A stretch of 64,000 nucleotides of DNA from Enterobacteriaceae endosymbiont of Donacia simplex (GCF_012568645.1 NZ_CP046192.1:125981-189980), one strand, 5' to 3'. Shown: positions 51,263-63,297, counted from the first letter of the stretch. Notes: generated by a model not told the origin, from the letters alone. Program-made: numbers and translations.

Positions 51263-52237
51263 CTAAGAATTTTTTATAGAAAAACTAATAGATTTATGAA
51301 TAGATTTTGTTTTTAATAAGAACATAATAAATCTATCTAAACCTATAGCCATACCTGAATAATTTGGAAGACCATATTTCATTGCTTTTAACAAATAATT
51401 ATCTACCCTCTTTAAGGGTAAACCAATTAATTTTCTTTTATTATTATCTTCATTAAATCTTTTTTTTTGTTCTTTATAATTAGTTAATTCGTGAAATCCA
51501 TTACCTAATTCAACTCCCTTAAAAAATACTTCAAATCTATTCGCTATATTTTTATTTTTTTTATTTATAGTTTCAGTAGTTTTTTGTGATGATGGAAAAT
51601 TATATATTAATGTTGGAGATATAAATCCTAATTTAGGTACAATATATAAATCAAATAATAGTTGTACATAATCATCTTTTACAAAAAAATTATTATTTTT
51701 TTTTTCTTTTACAAAACCTATTTTTTTTACTAAAAATAATAATTTTTTTTGATTTATATTAAAAGGATTTATTTTTAAATATTTTAAAAAAATTTTTTTA
51801 TATGAATAATTTTTAATTTTATTAAATCCAAATGTTATAAAAAAATGATTAACTTCTAACATTAATTGTTTTAAATTATAATTTTTATGATACCATTCTA
51901 ACATAGTAAATTCTGGATTATGATATCTACCAAATTCTCCATTACGGAAACTATGACATATTTGATAAATTGAATGATTTATTCTAGATGCAAGTATTCT
52001 TTTCATATGATATTCAGGACTAGTAATTAAAAATAATTTTTTTTTATTTTTAAAATGAAAAAAATTTGTATTAAATTGCTGTAAATAAATATTTGTATTT
52101 TCAAATTTAGTTAATATTGGTGTTTCTACTTCAATAAAATTTTTTTTATCAAAAAAATTTCTTATTTTTTTTATTATAGTAGCACGTTGAATTAAATCAT
52201 TTATTTTAGCACTAGTTAAGTAATTAAAGTTTTTCAT
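51263..52237 (-). CDS. epmA: EF-P--beta-lysine ligase EpmA
   Basis: EpmA (GenX, PoxA, YjeA) is a lysyl-tRNA-synthetase-like enzyme that attaches beta-lysine to elongation factor P. The protein has 324 residues (E. coli 325). It has only the class II catalytic domain: ETPILTKFENTN, ITSPEYHMKRIL, FRNGEFGRYHNPEFTMLEWY (motif 2) and GLDRFIMFLL (motif 3). There is no N-terminal anticodon-binding domain, which separates it from LysS. It lies 24 bp after its substrate gene efp. Confidence 0.95.
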   Translation of the reverse strand: MKNFNYLTSAKINDLIQRATIIKKIRNFFDKKNFIEVETPILTKFENTNIYLQQFNTNFFHFKNKKKLFLITSPEYHMKRILASRINHSIYQICHSFRNGEFGRYHNPEFTMLEWYHKNYNLKQLMLEVNHFFITFGFNKIKNYSYKKIFLKYLKINPFNINQKKLLFLVKKIGFVKEKKNNNFFVKDDYVQLLFDLYIVPKLGFISPTLIYNFPSSQKTTETINKKNKNIANRFEVFFKGVELGNGFHELTNYKEQKKRFNEDNNKRKLIGLPLKRVDNYLLKAMKYGLPNYSGMAIGLDRFIMFLLKTKSIHKSISFSIKNS

Positions 52238-52261
52238 ATTATTTTAAAATTAATAATTTTA

Positions 52262-52828
52262 TTATTTAAATCGAGAAATATATTTTTTTTTTCTTGTATC
52301 AATTTTAATTACATCTCCAATTTTAATAAAAGATGGAACTTTTATTATTTCTCCATTACTGATTATAGCTTTTTTATTATTATTTATAATACTTCCTTTT
52401 AAAATTATACTTGTATTTATTACTTTTAATTTTATAAAATTAGGTAATGTTAAAAATATAGGTAATTGATTCCAAAATGTTATAATATAATCATATTGAG
52501 AAATTAGCCATTTTTTTTTTTTTTTTATAATTTTATTATTAATAATAGTTTGTTCAAAATTATTTTTATCCATAAAATAATAAAAATAATTTTTTTCATT
52601 ATATAAATATCTTAATTTTTTTTCTAGAATATCTGCAGTATCTAAATTATCAGTTGATTTAAAAGTTTTATCAATTAATTTTTCTGTAATTAAATTTCTC
52701 ATTTTTATTCTTACAAATGCTTGTCCTTTCCCAGGTTTAACAAATTCATTAGATTCAATAATATAAGGTTGATTTAAAAATATAAATTTCATTCCAATCT
52801 TAAAATTATTACTACAATAGTTAATCAT
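52262..52828 (-). CDS. efp: Elongation factor P
   Basis: EF-P rescues ribosomes stalled at polyproline. The protein has 188 residues, the E. coli length. The modified loop PGKGQAF is kept with Lys34 at the tip, the beta-lysylation site. The C-terminal end reads GDVIKIDTRKKKYISR. A 16-base poly(A) tract on the coding strand (T16 at 52511-52526) encodes five Lys before the conserved Trp-Leu. It is grouped with epmA downstream and divergent epmB upstream. Confidence 0.97.
   Translation of the reverse strand: MINYCSNNFKIGMKFIFLNQPYIIESNEFVKPGKGQAFVRIKMRNLITEKLIDKTFKSTDNLDTADILEKKLRYLYNEKNYFYYFMDKNNFEQTIINNKIIKKKKKWLISQYDYIITFWNQLPIFLTLPNFIKLKVINTSIILKGSIINNNKKAIISNGEIIKVPSFIKIGDVIKIDTRKKKYISRFK
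52511..52526. repeat. Poly(A/T)16 tract inside efp
   Basis: Sixteen consecutive T on the + strand lie in the efp coding frame and encode the Lys5 stretch. As given, the frame is correct. Tracts of this length are prone to polymerase slippage in vivo and to sequencing error. Confidence 0.9.
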
Positions 52829-52893
52829 GTTTTCTTTTTTTTTTAAAAATATTAATTTATAATAATATTATATTTATAAAATAAAATTATTCT

Positions 52894-53871
52894 ATGAAAG
52901 AATTATGGTTAAAACAATTATCTAATAATATTGATAATAATTATGATCTTATTAAGATATTAAAAATTAAAAAAGAGGATAGTCATCCATTTTTATATAA
53001 AAAAAATAATATATTCTTTAAAGTTAAAATACCTTTAATTTTTATAAAAAGGATTGAAAAAAAAAATTATAAAGATCCAATCTTATTACAATTTATTTTT
53101 AATAAAAAAGAATTAATTAGTCATAACAAATATAATAATCATCCATTAAATGAATATTTTATTATCCCAGGTATGATACATAAATATAAAAATAGAGTAT
53201 TAATATTAATTACAGGAATTTGTGCAGTACATTGTAGATATTGTTTCCGTAAAAATACTAAACATATTAATTCAATTAAAATATGTGACTGGAATAAAAT
53301 AATTTATTATATAAAAAAAAATTTAGAAATTAATGAAATTATTTTTTCTGGAGGAGATCCATTAATTTTAAATGATAGTAAAATTAATTTACTTCTTAAT
53401 GATATAAAAACAATATCTCATATTAAAATATTAAGAATACATAGTAGATTATTATGTATTCTTCCTGAAAGGATTTCTATAAATTTATTAAAAATATTTA
53501 GTAAATGTAAATTTCATATTGTAATAGTGACTCATATTAATCATCCTAATGAAATTAGTGAGAAATTATCTGATAAAATTTATTCTTTAAGAAGAATAGG
53601 AATAACTATTTTTAACCAAAGTGTTTTATTAAAAAATATAAATGATAATCATAAAATTTTAATTAAACTAAGTAATACTTTATTTAGTATTGGAATTATT
53701 CCTTATTATTTACATCTTTTAGATAAAGTAAATGGTAGTAAACATTTTAATGTTTCTGAAAATAAAGCGAAGAAAATTATGAAAAAAATATTATTATCAT
53801 TATCTGGTTTTTTAGTTCCTAAATTAACTAAAGATATTTATGGAGGGAAAAATAAAAAATTTATTATTTAA
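52894..53871 (+). CDS. epmB: L-lysine 2,3-aminomutase EpmB
   Basis: EpmB (YjeK) makes (R)-beta-lysine from lysine for EF-P modification, using a 4Fe-4S cluster, SAM and PLP. The protein has 325 residues (E. coli 342, shortened at the C-terminus). The radical-SAM cysteines are C110, C114 and C117 in CAVHCRYC, followed by FSGGDPL. The PLP-binding C-terminal segment VPKL is present. It is divergent from efp, as in E. coli, and convergent with groEL across a terminator. Confidence 0.95.
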   Translation: MKELWLKQLSNNIDNNYDLIKILKIKKEDSHPFLYKKNNIFFKVKIPLIFIKRIEKKNYKDPILLQFIFNKKELISHNKYNNHPLNEYFIIPGMIHKYKNRVLILITGICAVHCRYCFRKNTKHINSIKICDWNKIIYYIKKNLEINEIIFSGGDPLILNDSKINLLLNDIKTISHIKILRIHSRLLCILPERISINLLKIFSKCKFHIVIVTHINHPNEISEKLSDKIYSLRRIGITIFNQSVLLKNINDNHKILIKLSNTLFSIGIIPYYLHLLDKVNGSKHFNVSENKAKKIMKKILLSLSGFLVPKLTKDIYGGKNKKFII

Positions 53872-53882
53872 AATAATAAAAA

Positions 53883-53907
53883 AAGCTGTGCTATTAATGC
53901 ACAGCTT
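53883..53907 (-). terminator. Rho-independent terminator of groES-groEL
   Basis: A 9 bp perfect stem AAGCTGTGC / GCACAGCTT with a 7-base loop is followed, in the minus direction, by a run of seven T. It lies 64 bp after the groEL stop and is unusually G/C-rich for this genome. It may also serve epmB from the other side, though the T tract there is weaker. Confidence 0.85.
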
Positions 53908-53970
53908 ATATTAATATATTAATAGAATTATAGTTTAAATAAATTTAAAAATTTTTTTAACAAAAACAAA

Positions 53971-55626
<1,656 letters not shown>

Positions 55627-55689
55627 TTAAATTCATTTATATTAAATTAATTAAATTTTTTAAAAAATTTTATTTAATGACAAATTTTG

Positions 55690-55980
55690 TTATTTAACAA
55701 TAGCTAAAATGTCATTTTCAGACATTATAAGAACTTCTTCATCATCAATTTTTTCTGTTTTAACACTATAACCATCATTAAATATAATTGTGTCTCCTTT
55801 TTTTACATCTAATGGTTTTACAACACCATTATCTAATATACGTCCTTTTCCTACGGCTAGGACTTCTCCTCTAGTAGATTTTCCAGCAGCAGAGCCTGTT
55901 AATACAATCCCTCCTGAAGATTTAGATTCAACTTCTTTCCTTTTTACAATAACACGATCATGTAATGGACGAATATTCAT
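55690..55980 (-). CDS. groES: Co-chaperonin GroES
   Basis: GroES caps GroEL. The protein has 96 residues (E. coli 97). The mobile-loop region [20 protein letters not shown] and the roof segment are conserved. A strong AAGGAG ribosome site lies at 55990-55995, nine bases ahead of the ATG. It is the first gene of the groESL operon, preceded by a degenerate heat-shock promoter. Confidence 0.99.
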   Translation of the reverse strand: MNIRPLHDRVIVKRKEVESKSSGGIVLTGSAAGKSTRGEVLAVGKGRILDNGVVKPLDVKKGDTIIFNDGYSVKTEKIDDEEVLIMSENDILAIVK

Positions 55981-56053
55981 TTAATAATTCTCCTTTTAAG
56001 AAGTTTAACTATTATAAATTAATATTAATTTATTTTAAATAATGTGCACTGAA

Positions 56054-56082
56054 AGATAAGGACATATAGTCCTTGTTTCAAG
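56054..56082 (-). promoter_or_regulatory. Probable sigma-32 promoter of groESL with internal inverted repeat
   Basis: On the minus strand CTTGAA (56077-56082) is followed after 15 bases by CCTTATCT (56054-56061), which fits the sigma-32 -10 consensus CCCCATNT at five of seven defined positions. Between and partly over the -10 lies a perfect inverted repeat AAGGAC / GTCCTT (56058-56063 and 56069-56074, 5-base loop). It is about 75 bp upstream of groES. Beyond it, up to tRNA-Phe, the spacer is A+T-rich and shows no gene. Confidence 0.65.
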
Positions 56083-56225
56083 TACTATTTTAAAAAATTT
56101 TATTTATAAAAAAAAATTTAAAAAAAAACAATAAAAATAATTCATATATTAATATGATGTTATCATAATTCATAATAATTAATCATTTATATAATAATTT
56201 TATTTCATTTTTTTAATAAAAAATA

Positions 56226-56255
56226 TTGACGTTTACTTATAAATATTGTCATAAT
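56226..56255 (+). promoter_or_regulatory. Sigma-70 promoter of tRNA-Phe
   Basis: TTGACG (56226-56231) is followed after 18 bases by CATAAT (56250-56255), each one mismatch from consensus. It ends 23 bases before the tRNA, like the tRNA-Asn promoter. Confidence 0.65.
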
Positions 56256-56278
56256 AAGAACATATTTTTTTTATATAT

Positions 56279-56351
56279 GCCCGAATAGCTCAGTTGGTAG
56301 AGCAGTGGACTGAAAATCCCCGTGTCGGTGGTTCAATTCCGCCTTCGGGCA
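56279..56351 (+). tRNA. tRNA-Phe (anticodon GAA)
   Basis: A 73-base cloverleaf. The acceptor stem GCCCGAA pairs with TTCGGGC, the anticodon loop is CTGAAAA with GAA, the T stem is GGTGG/CCGCC, and the discriminator is A. The anticodon stem GTGGA/TCCCC contains a T-C mismatch at positions 28-42. A37 and A36 are present, so it can be a MiaA substrate. CCA is not encoded. Confidence 0.96.
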
Positions 56352-56400
56352 TGTTAAAGTTTATTATACAAAATATTTTTTATATTTTTTTATTATAAAT

Positions 56401-56436
56401 AAAAAATGCAGAAAATTTATATTTTCTGCATTTTTT
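56401..56436. terminator. Bidirectional rho-independent terminator (tRNA-Phe / ompA)
   Basis: A perfect 16 bp inverted repeat (56401-56416 with 56421-56436) has the core ATGCAGAAAAT / ATTTTCTGCAT, a TTAT loop, and A- and T-runs forming its outer arms. It therefore has a T tract for both strands. It sits between convergent tRNA-Phe and ompA. Confidence 0.9.
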
Positions 56437-56447
56437 TTATTTATAAT

Positions 56448-57773
56448 TTATATAAAAAAATTACTTATTATTTCATTTATTAAATATAATTCCTTTTGTA
56501 TTTGATAAATTTTTTTAAATTCTCTTCTATAAATAGAATTACATGAATAACTAAATTTTTTATATATAAAAAATTTATTATTATGATTATTCATTTGATT
56601 ATTTAAGTAATCATCATGATCATAATTATGATCCATTAAAGAATGTTTTTTATATAAAATATTTTTTTTAATAATTTTAGGAGTTTTTAAAATTTTTATT
56701 TCTACATAACGATCTATAACTAAACAATTTTTTAAATTTTTATAATTTTTTATTTTTTGACAATTTTTATTAATGGACAAATTACTACCTAATCCTTTAA
56801 TAAGAATTATTTTATTAAATAAATCTTTATTTTTTAATGATAAATATTCAGCAATTTTTTGAGCTCTTTTTTGTGATAAAGCATAATTATTATCATTATC
56901 TTTTTCTAAATAATCAGAATGACCTAAAATAATTATTTTAGTTTCATTATCTTTATCTAAATTTTTATTTTTAATATTTTTATCTAATATTTTATTTAAT
57001 TTTTTTCTATTTTGTTTTCCCAAAATACTTTTATTAAAATTAAAATAAACTTTTGTTTTTGATAAAACATCATCATTACTATAATTATTATAGTAATGTG
57101 TTTTAGCTTTATGTATTAAATTTTTAATTGAAGGTAAATGATATTTATCAGTAAAATTATATACTAAACTAATAGTAAACATGGAATTATTTGTTTTTTG
57201 GCCTAAATTATTAATATCATTATTTCCTATTTTCCCGGAAAATTGATACTCTACTCTTGATGAAAAAAATCTATTTATTTGAAATTCTCCTCCCATTACT
57301 ATTAATGGATATAAACCATATTGTATATTATTTATATTTTTTCTATAATAATTATTTTTATTATATTGTTGATTAATTGATTGAGTAAATAAACCACCTA
57401 AACGACTATATAAATATATATTTTTATACACAGGATATCTGATATTGGATGTTAATTGTATTCCTTTAGATTCAAAAAAATTTATAATTCCTTCTTCCTT
57501 AATATTTTTTTTAATAGCTCCTAACCAATCAAAACCTAGTTCAAAACCTAAAAAATTATTTGATTGATATCCAAAAAATACTCCAGTTCCTATTTTATTA
57601 AAAACATTATATTCTTGATTATCAATATCTTTCCCTAATAATTTAATATGATCATATCTTGATAAACCAAATTTAGAACCAAAATACCAATAATCTTGAA
57701 AGTTAGATTCAGCATTTGCAACATTATAAATGTTCATTATAATCATAATAAAAATAATAGTTATTTTTTTCAT
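56448..57773 (-). CDS. ompA: Outer membrane protein A with extended C-terminus
   Basis: OmpA is an eight-stranded outer-membrane barrel tethered to peptidoglycan. The protein has 441 residues against 346 in E. coli. Residues 1-21 are a signal peptide ending AN-A. The barrel follows (ending VSLVYNFTDKY-like at about 200), then a Lys/Asn-rich linker and the OmpA-C domain with FNFNK, GHSD, LSQKRAQ and the paired Cys segment ending RYVEIKIL. About 79 residues follow the domain (363-441) where E. coli has about 12; this tail is rich in His, Asn, Asp, Tyr and Lys and matches no family I know. Expected assembly: SecA, LepB, SurA. Confidence 0.93.
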   Translation of the reverse strand: MKKITIIFIMIIMNIYNVANAESNFQDYWYFGSKFGLSRYDHIKLLGKDIDNQEYNVFNKIGTGVFFGYQSNNFLGFELGFDWLGAIKKNIKEEGIINFFESKGIQLTSNIRYPVYKNIYLYSRLGGLFTQSINQQYNKNNYYRKNINNIQYGLYPLIVMGGEFQINRFFSSRVEYQFSGKIGNNDINNLGQKTNNSMFTISLVYNFTDKYHLPSIKNLIHKAKTHYYNNYSNDDVLSKTKVYFNFNKSILGKQNRKKLNKILDKNIKNKNLDKDNETKIIILGHSDYLEKDNDNNYALSQKRAQKIAEYLSLKNKDLFNKIILIKGLGSNLSINKNCQKIKNYKNLKNCLVIDRYVEIKILKTPKIIKKNILYKKHSLMDHNYDHDDYLNNQMNNHNNKFFIYKKFSYSCNSIYRREFKKIYQIQKELYLINEIISNFFI

Positions 57774-57860
57774 TTTTATATAAACCTTTCATTATTAAAT
57801 GAATAATATTCAAATTTATATTTCTAAATATTTTACTTATTTATTTAAAAATTTACAATT

Positions 57861-58850
57861 TTAAAAAATTTTAATAATAGAAAAAATACTTTTTTGATCT
57901 CTATTTAATCTAATTAAAGAATATTTTAAAATATTATTTTTTAATATAACTTGTATCCAAATTAAATTAGACTTAAGTACTAGTGATTTTAAAATAATAC
58001 TACCTCTTATTATTTGCCATTTTTTAGTTTTATGATTTTGTATTTCTAATAAATCATTATATAATGGTAAAAAATTAGCTTTACCTTCTAGTAAAAATAA
58101 TTTTTTATTTTGTTTGTTTTTAAATTTTAAAGTACTAATTATTTCTTGTCCTAAATAACAACCTTTATTGAAATCAATAGCATGAAATTTTTCCATATTA
58201 CTTTGTTGAGGAAAAAATAAATTACAGTTATGATTAACATCAATAATAGGAAATCCTATCTTCATATAAAATTTATTCCAAAAATTATTATTTATAATAT
58301 AAATTATTTTTTTAGGGTAAAATTCTTGCATAAAAACTTTAATATTTTTTTGCGATAACACTAAAAAATAATAATAATTAGAATAACAAAATTTTAAGAA
58401 AATATCTTTTTTAAAAAAAAATAATGTTTTTTTAGTTGATAAAATATTATTTTTTTTAAAAATTTTAGAAATAATTGTTTCTAAATTTATACTTGATAAT
58501 CCAAAAATTTTTTCTTTTGAATTTAAAAAAATTTTTATATTATAAAATGTAGTATATTTTTTAATATTTTCTAAATATACGTCTAATATATTTTTTTGAA
58601 TAATATATTTATAATAATTATCAGAATTTTTTAAAATATGCATATTTGTTAATATTCTTCCTTGAGAATTACAATGTAAAGCATTTAAATAATTTTTATT
58701 ATCTAATTGATTTATATTAATAGTTAATTGATTTTGTAAAAAAATTTTACTATCAGGACCTTTGATATTTAAAATTTGTAAATTATTTAAATTAAAAATC
58801 TTTAATAAATTATTTACATTATATTTTTTTTTTTCAATATTATTTAACAT
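57861..58850 (-). CDS. ygfZ: Folate-binding Fe-S maintenance protein YgfZ
   Basis: YgfZ is a tetrahydrofolate-dependent protein that supports certain Fe-S enzymes, among them MiaB. The protein has 329 residues (E. coli 326). The family signature with its reactive Cys reads KGCYLGQEIIST near residue 230. The GCV-T-like N-terminal pattern (LQILNIKGPDSKIFLQNQLT) is present. The rest is weakly conserved. A radical-SAM Fe-S enzyme, EpmB, is in this window, though a link is only a guess. It stands between ompA and carB on the same strand. Confidence 0.92.
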   Translation of the reverse strand: MLNNIEKKKYNVNNLLKIFNLNNLQILNIKGPDSKIFLQNQLTININQLDNKNYLNALHCNSQGRILTNMHILKNSDNYYKYIIQKNILDVYLENIKKYTTFYNIKIFLNSKEKIFGLSSINLETIISKIFKKNNILSTKKTLFFFKKDIFLKFCYSNYYYFLVLSQKNIKVFMQEFYPKKIIYIINNNFWNKFYMKIGFPIIDVNHNCNLFFPQQSNMEKFHAIDFNKGCYLGQEIISTLKFKNKQNKKLFLLEGKANFLPLYNDLLEIQNHKTKKWQIIRGSIILKSLVLKSNLIWIQVILKNNILKYSLIRLNRDQKSIFSIIKIF

Positions 58851-58913
58851 ATAATTTTATAAAAATAACGTTTTTAAAAATTAAAATATTTATTATTAAA
58901 ATAATAAAATTTT

Positions 58914-61900
58914 TTATTTTAATAGAAAACTATGTAATTCTTGTAAAGAAAATATTCTTTTTTTAAAATTATTTTTCATAGCCATTACACTGGCTATAGC
59001 TCCATTAATAGTTGTATTATAATAAACATTATTTTTTAAAGCTAATATTCTAATTAAATTAGAATTATTAGTTAATTTTTTTTTTTCTCCAGTATTAATT
59101 ATATAAGTATATCTTTTATTTTTAATAAAGTTAACTATATTTGGTTCTTTTTCAGTAGATTTTCTAACTTTTTTAACTAATATATTTAATTTTTGTAAAA
59201 ACTGAGCAGTACCATATGTTGCTTCAATTTTAAAACCATAATTTATTAATTTTTGTACTATTGGAAAAATAAATTTTTTATCTTTATTTTGTATAGATAT
59301 TAATATAATACCTTTTTTTTTTATAAAAATTTTAGTTCCTAACATTGCCTTATAAAATGCTTCAGCAAAAGAAAATCCAATACCCATAACTTCTCCTGTA
59401 GATTTCATTTCAGGACCTAATATAGGATCTATATTATCAAATTTATTAAAAGGTAACATTACTTCTTTTACGGAAAAATATGGTGGAATAATTTCTTTAT
59501 TAAGATTTAAATCTAATAAAGTTTTACCTACCATAACTAATGCACCCATTTTTGCTAATGGTATATTTATTGCCTTAGAAATAAACGGTACTGTTCTAGA
59601 TGCTCTAGGATTAACTTCTATTATATAAATTTCTTTATCTTTTATAGCAAATTGAATATTTATTAATCCACATACATTAATTCTAGTAGCTAGTTGCTTT
59701 GTTTGAATTTTAATTTTATTTAGAATATTTTTACTTAAAGTACGTGTCGGTAAAGAACAAGCAGAATCTCCAGAATGAATTCCTACATATTCAATATGTT
59801 CCATAATACCTCCTATAAAAATATTTTTTCCATCACAAATAGCATCAACATCAACTTCTATAGCATCTTTTAAAAATTTTTCTAATAAAACAGAAATATT
59901 ATTATGTATATTTAATAAATAATAATTTTTTAAATTTTTTTCATTATATATTATTTCCATAGATCTTCCACCTAAAACATAAGAAGGTCTGACTATAATA
60001 GGAAAACCTATAATTTTTGCTTTTATTAAAGCTTCATTAAAATTATTTACTATATAATTAGGAGATTGTTTTAATTTTAAAGAATTAATAATACATTGAA
60101 ATTTTTTTCTATCTTCAGCAAGATCTATAGATTCTGGACTAGTACCTATAATATTAATATTTTCTTTTTTTAATTTTTTAGCTAAATTTAGTGGAGTTTG
60201 TCCCCCATATTGTATAATTACTCCTTGTGGTTTTTCTATTCTAATTATTTCTAATACATGTTCTAATGTAATAGGTTCAAAATATAAACGATCAGAAATA
60301 TCATAATCAGTAGATACAGTTTCTGGATTACAATTAATCATAATTGTTTCAAAATTATTTTTACGTAATATTATTGATGCATGTACACAACAATAATCAA
60401 ATTCAATGCCTTGCCCTATTCTATTAGGACCACTTCCTAAAATTACAATTTTTTTTTTATTTTTACTAGGTTTAGCTTCACATTCTATTTTATATGTTGA
60501 ATATATATAAGCAGTATCTGTTTTAAATTCTGCAGAACATGTATCAACCCTTTTATATACTGGATGTATATTTAATTTATATCGTAGTTTTCTTATTTTA
60601 TTTTCAGATATATTTAATAAATTTGCTAATCTAGCATCAGAAAATCCTTTTTTTTTTAAATTAAAAAAATTTTCTTTATTATATAAATACTTAATACCTA
60701 TTTTTTTTACTTTATTTTCAATAATAATAAGATCTTTTATTTGTAATAAAAACCATTTATCTATTTTTGAATAATGATAAATATCTTTTATTGACATATT
60801 TAATCTTATAGCATCTGCAATAAATCTGATTCTATCAGGACCAGGATTTTTTAATTCTTTTATAATTAAATTAAAATTTTTTTTATTCTTAATTAAATTA
60901 ATTTTAGAATTAAAACCATTAATTCCTGTCTCTAAACTACATAATGCTTTTTGGATTGATTCTTGGAATGACGTACCTATAGACATAACCTCGCCTACTG
61001 ATTTCATTTGTGTTGTTAATCGATCATTAACATTATAAAATTTTTCAAAATTAAATCTAGGTATTTTAGTAACTATGTAATCAATAGAAGGTTCAAAAGC
61101 TGCAGTAATATGATTACTTGTTATGTCATTTACTAATTCATCTAATGTATATCCAATAGAAAGTTTTGCTGATATTTTTGCAATTGGAAACCCTGTTGCC
61201 TTAGATGCTAATGCGGATGATCTTGATACACGAGGATTCATTTCAATTACTACTAATTTTCCTGTTATTGGATTAACAGCAAATTGAACATTAGCACCTC
61301 CTGATTCCATTCCAATAGAATTCATAATTAATATTGAAGCATTTCTCATTATTTGATATTCTTTATCAGATAAAGTTTGTGCTGGTGCTACAGTAATTGA
61401 ATCTCCTGTATGAATACCCATAGGATCTATGTTTTCAATAGAACATACAATAATAGAATTACTATTTTTATCTTTTATAACTTCCATTTCATATTCTTTC
61501 CATCCTATTAATGATTCATCAATAATTAATTCATGATTTGGAGATAAATTTAAACCATTTTTACAAATTTTTTTAAATTCTGTTATATTATTTGCAATTC
61601 CTCCTCCACTTCCTCCCATAGTAAATGATGGTCTAATAATACATGGAAAACCAATTTTTTTAATATTATTTAATGCTTCATCCATATTATGGATAATAAA
61701 TGAATTAGGTAAATTAAACCCTAATTCTTTTATAATATTTGCAAAAGATAGGCGATTTTCTGCTTTATTTATAGTTTCAATTGATACTCCAATTGTATTA
61801 ACATTAAATTTATTTAAAACATTATTTTTTTCTAAATCTAAAATACAATTTAATGCTGTTTGACCTCCCATGGTTGGTAAAATTACGTCAGGTTTTTCTT

Positions 61901-62138
61901 TTTCTATGATTTTAGCAATACTTTCCCAATTCATAGGTTCTATATAAGTAATATTAGAAATATCAGGATCAGTCATAATAGTAGCAGGATTAGAATTTAC
62001 TAAAATTAAATTATATCCTTCTTCTTTTAAAGCTTTGCATGCTTGTGTTCCTGAATAATCAAATTCACAAGCTTGACCAATAACAATTGGTCCTGAACCT
62101 AAAATCATAATATTTTTTATATCAGTACGTTTTGGCAT
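58914..62138 (-). CDS. carB: Carbamoyl-phosphate synthase large subunit
   Basis: CarB makes carbamoyl phosphate from bicarbonate, ATP and ammonia delivered by CarA. The protein has 1074 residues (E. coli 1073). The two duplicated ATP-grasp halves are visible, each beginning with a Gly-rich segment ([19 protein letters not shown] and [17 protein letters not shown]) and holding [10 protein letters not shown] or [10 protein letters not shown]. The C-terminal allosteric domain, which binds ornithine and UMP in E. coli, is present. It follows carA with a one-base gap. Confidence 0.99.
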   Translation of the reverse strand: MPKRTDIKNIMILGSGPIVIGQACEFDYSGTQACKALKEEGYNLILVNSNPATIMTDPDISNITYIEPMNWESIAKIIEKEKPDVILPTMGGQTALNCILDLEKNNVLNKFNVNTIGVSIETINKAENRLSFANIIKELGFNLPNSFIIHNMDEALNNIKKIGFPCIIRPSFTMGGSGGGIANNITEFKKICKNGLNLSPNHELIIDESLIGWKEYEMEVIKDKNSNSIIVCSIENIDPMGIHTGDSITVAPAQTLSDKEYQIMRNASILIMNSIGMESGGANVQFAVNPITGKLVVIEMNPRVSRSSALASKATGFPIAKISAKLSIGYTLDELVNDITSNHITAAFEPSIDYIVTKIPRFNFEKFYNVNDRLTTQMKSVGEVMSIGTSFQESIQKALCSLETGINGFNSKINLIKNKKNFNLIIKELKNPGPDRIRFIADAIRLNMSIKDIYHYSKIDKWFLLQIKDLIIIENKVKKIGIKYLYNKENFFNLKKKGFSDARLANLLNISENKIRKLRYKLNIHPVYKRVDTCSAEFKTDTAYIYSTYKIECEAKPSKNKKKIVILGSGPNRIGQGIEFDYCCVHASIILRKNNFETIMINCNPETVSTDYDISDRLYFEPITLEHVLEIIRIEKPQGVIIQYGGQTPLNLAKKLKKENINIIGTSPESIDLAEDRKKFQCIINSLKLKQSPNYIVNNFNEALIKAKIIGFPIIVRPSYVLGGRSMEIIYNEKNLKNYYLLNIHNNISVLLEKFLKDAIEVDVDAICDGKNIFIGGIMEHIEYVGIHSGDSACSLPTRTLSKNILNKIKIQTKQLATRINVCGLINIQFAIKDKEIYIIEVNPRASRTVPFISKAINIPLAKMGALVMVGKTLLDLNLNKEIIPPYFSVKEVMLPFNKFDNIDPILGPEMKSTGEVMGIGFSFAEAFYKAMLGTKIFIKKKGIILISIQNKDKKFIFPIVQKLINYGFKIEATYGTAQFLQKLNILVKKVRKSTEKEPNIVNFIKNKRYTYIINTGEKKKLTNNSNLIRILALKNNVYYNTTINGAIASVMAMKNNFKKRIFSLQELHSFLLK

Positions 62139-62139
62139 T

Positions 62140-63297
62140 TTATAATCTCTTATATTTTTTTTTACAATATATTTGAATTAATTTTATAAAATAATCAAAT
62201 AAAATAGATGCATCATGTGGACCAGGACTAGCTTCAGGATGTCCTTGAAAACCAAAAACAGGTTTATTAATCAAACGAATTCCTTGTATAGTATTATCAA
62301 ATAAAGATTTATGTGTGATTTCTATATTTTTAGGAATATTCTTTTTATCAATAGTAAAACCATGATTTTGAGTAGTAATTAATACTTTATTATTTTGTAA
62401 ATCTTTAACAGGATGATTACTTCCATGATGACCAATATCCATTTTTTTAATTTTTGCTCCACTTGCAATTGCTAATATTTGATGACCAAAACAAACACCA
62501 AAAATTGGAATATTTGTTGTTAAAATTTTTTTTACTGTATTTATTATAGAAAAACAAGGAGTAGGGTCTCCTGGACCATTAGATAAAAAAATACCATCAG
62601 GATTTAATAAAATTATATTTTCATAACTAGTAAAAGCTGATACAACAGTAATTTTACATTTTCTATCTATAAACATTTTTAAAATACTTGTTTTTACACC
62701 AAAATCTAATATTATAATATGCATAGAAAATTTATAATGTTTAATTACTTTAATATTTTTATTACCTTTAATCCAAGAATAATTTTTTTTTGTTGTAATA
62801 TCTTTAATTAAATTTAATCCTTGTAGTCCATTATACTTATTAATTTTTTTAATAATATTTTCATAATTAAAATATTTTTTGGTAACAATTAATGCTATTT
62901 TTTTAATTTTTTTATTACGTATTAATCTAGTTAAATATCGAGTATCTATCCCTTCAATAGCAACAATATTATTTTTTTTAAGAAATACATCTAAATTTTC
63001 AGTACTACGATAGTTACTTGATATTTTTGATAAATTATTAATAATAATTCCTTTTAAATAAATTTTTGATGATTCATTATCTTCTAAATTTGTACCTACA
63101 TTACCAATATGTGGATATGTAAAAGTTACAATTTGTTTATAATAAGAAGGATCAGTAATTATTTCTTGATAACCAGTAATAGCTGTGTTAAATACTATTT
63201 CTCCTATAACTATTCCATTAACTCCCACAGATTTTCCAAAAATTTTAGTTCCATCTTCCATTAATACTATGGCTTTATTATTCAATTCATACTCCAT
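62140..63297 (-). CDS. carA: Carbamoyl-phosphate synthase small subunit
   Basis: CarA is the glutaminase that feeds ammonia to CarB. The protein has 385 residues (E. coli 382). The catalytic nucleophile is C269 in GVCFGHQ, in register with E. coli, and the His-Glu pair lies in [11 protein letters not shown]. Together with ArgI this gives citrulline from ornithine. The upstream 213 bp to ilvC include the ilvC terminator; I could not recognise the PepA/ArgR-type control region known from E. coli carAB. Confidence 0.98.
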   Translation of the reverse strand: MEYELNNKAIVLMEDGTKIFGKSVGVNGIVIGEIVFNTAITGYQEIITDPSYYKQIVTFTYPHIGNVGTNLEDNESSKIYLKGIIINNLSKISSNYRSTENLDVFLKKNNIVAIEGIDTRYLTRLIRNKKIKKIALIVTKKYFNYENIIKKINKYNGLQGLNLIKDITTKKNYSWIKGNKNIKVIKHYKFSMHIIILDFGVKTSILKMFIDRKCKITVVSAFTSYENIILLNPDGIFLSNGPGDPTPCFSIINTVKKILTTNIPIFGVCFGHQILAIASGAKIKKMDIGHHGSNHPVKDLQNNKVLITTQNHGFTIDKKNIPKNIEITHKSLFDNTIQGIRLINKPVFGFQGHPEASPGPHDASILFDYFIKLIQIYCKKKYKRL

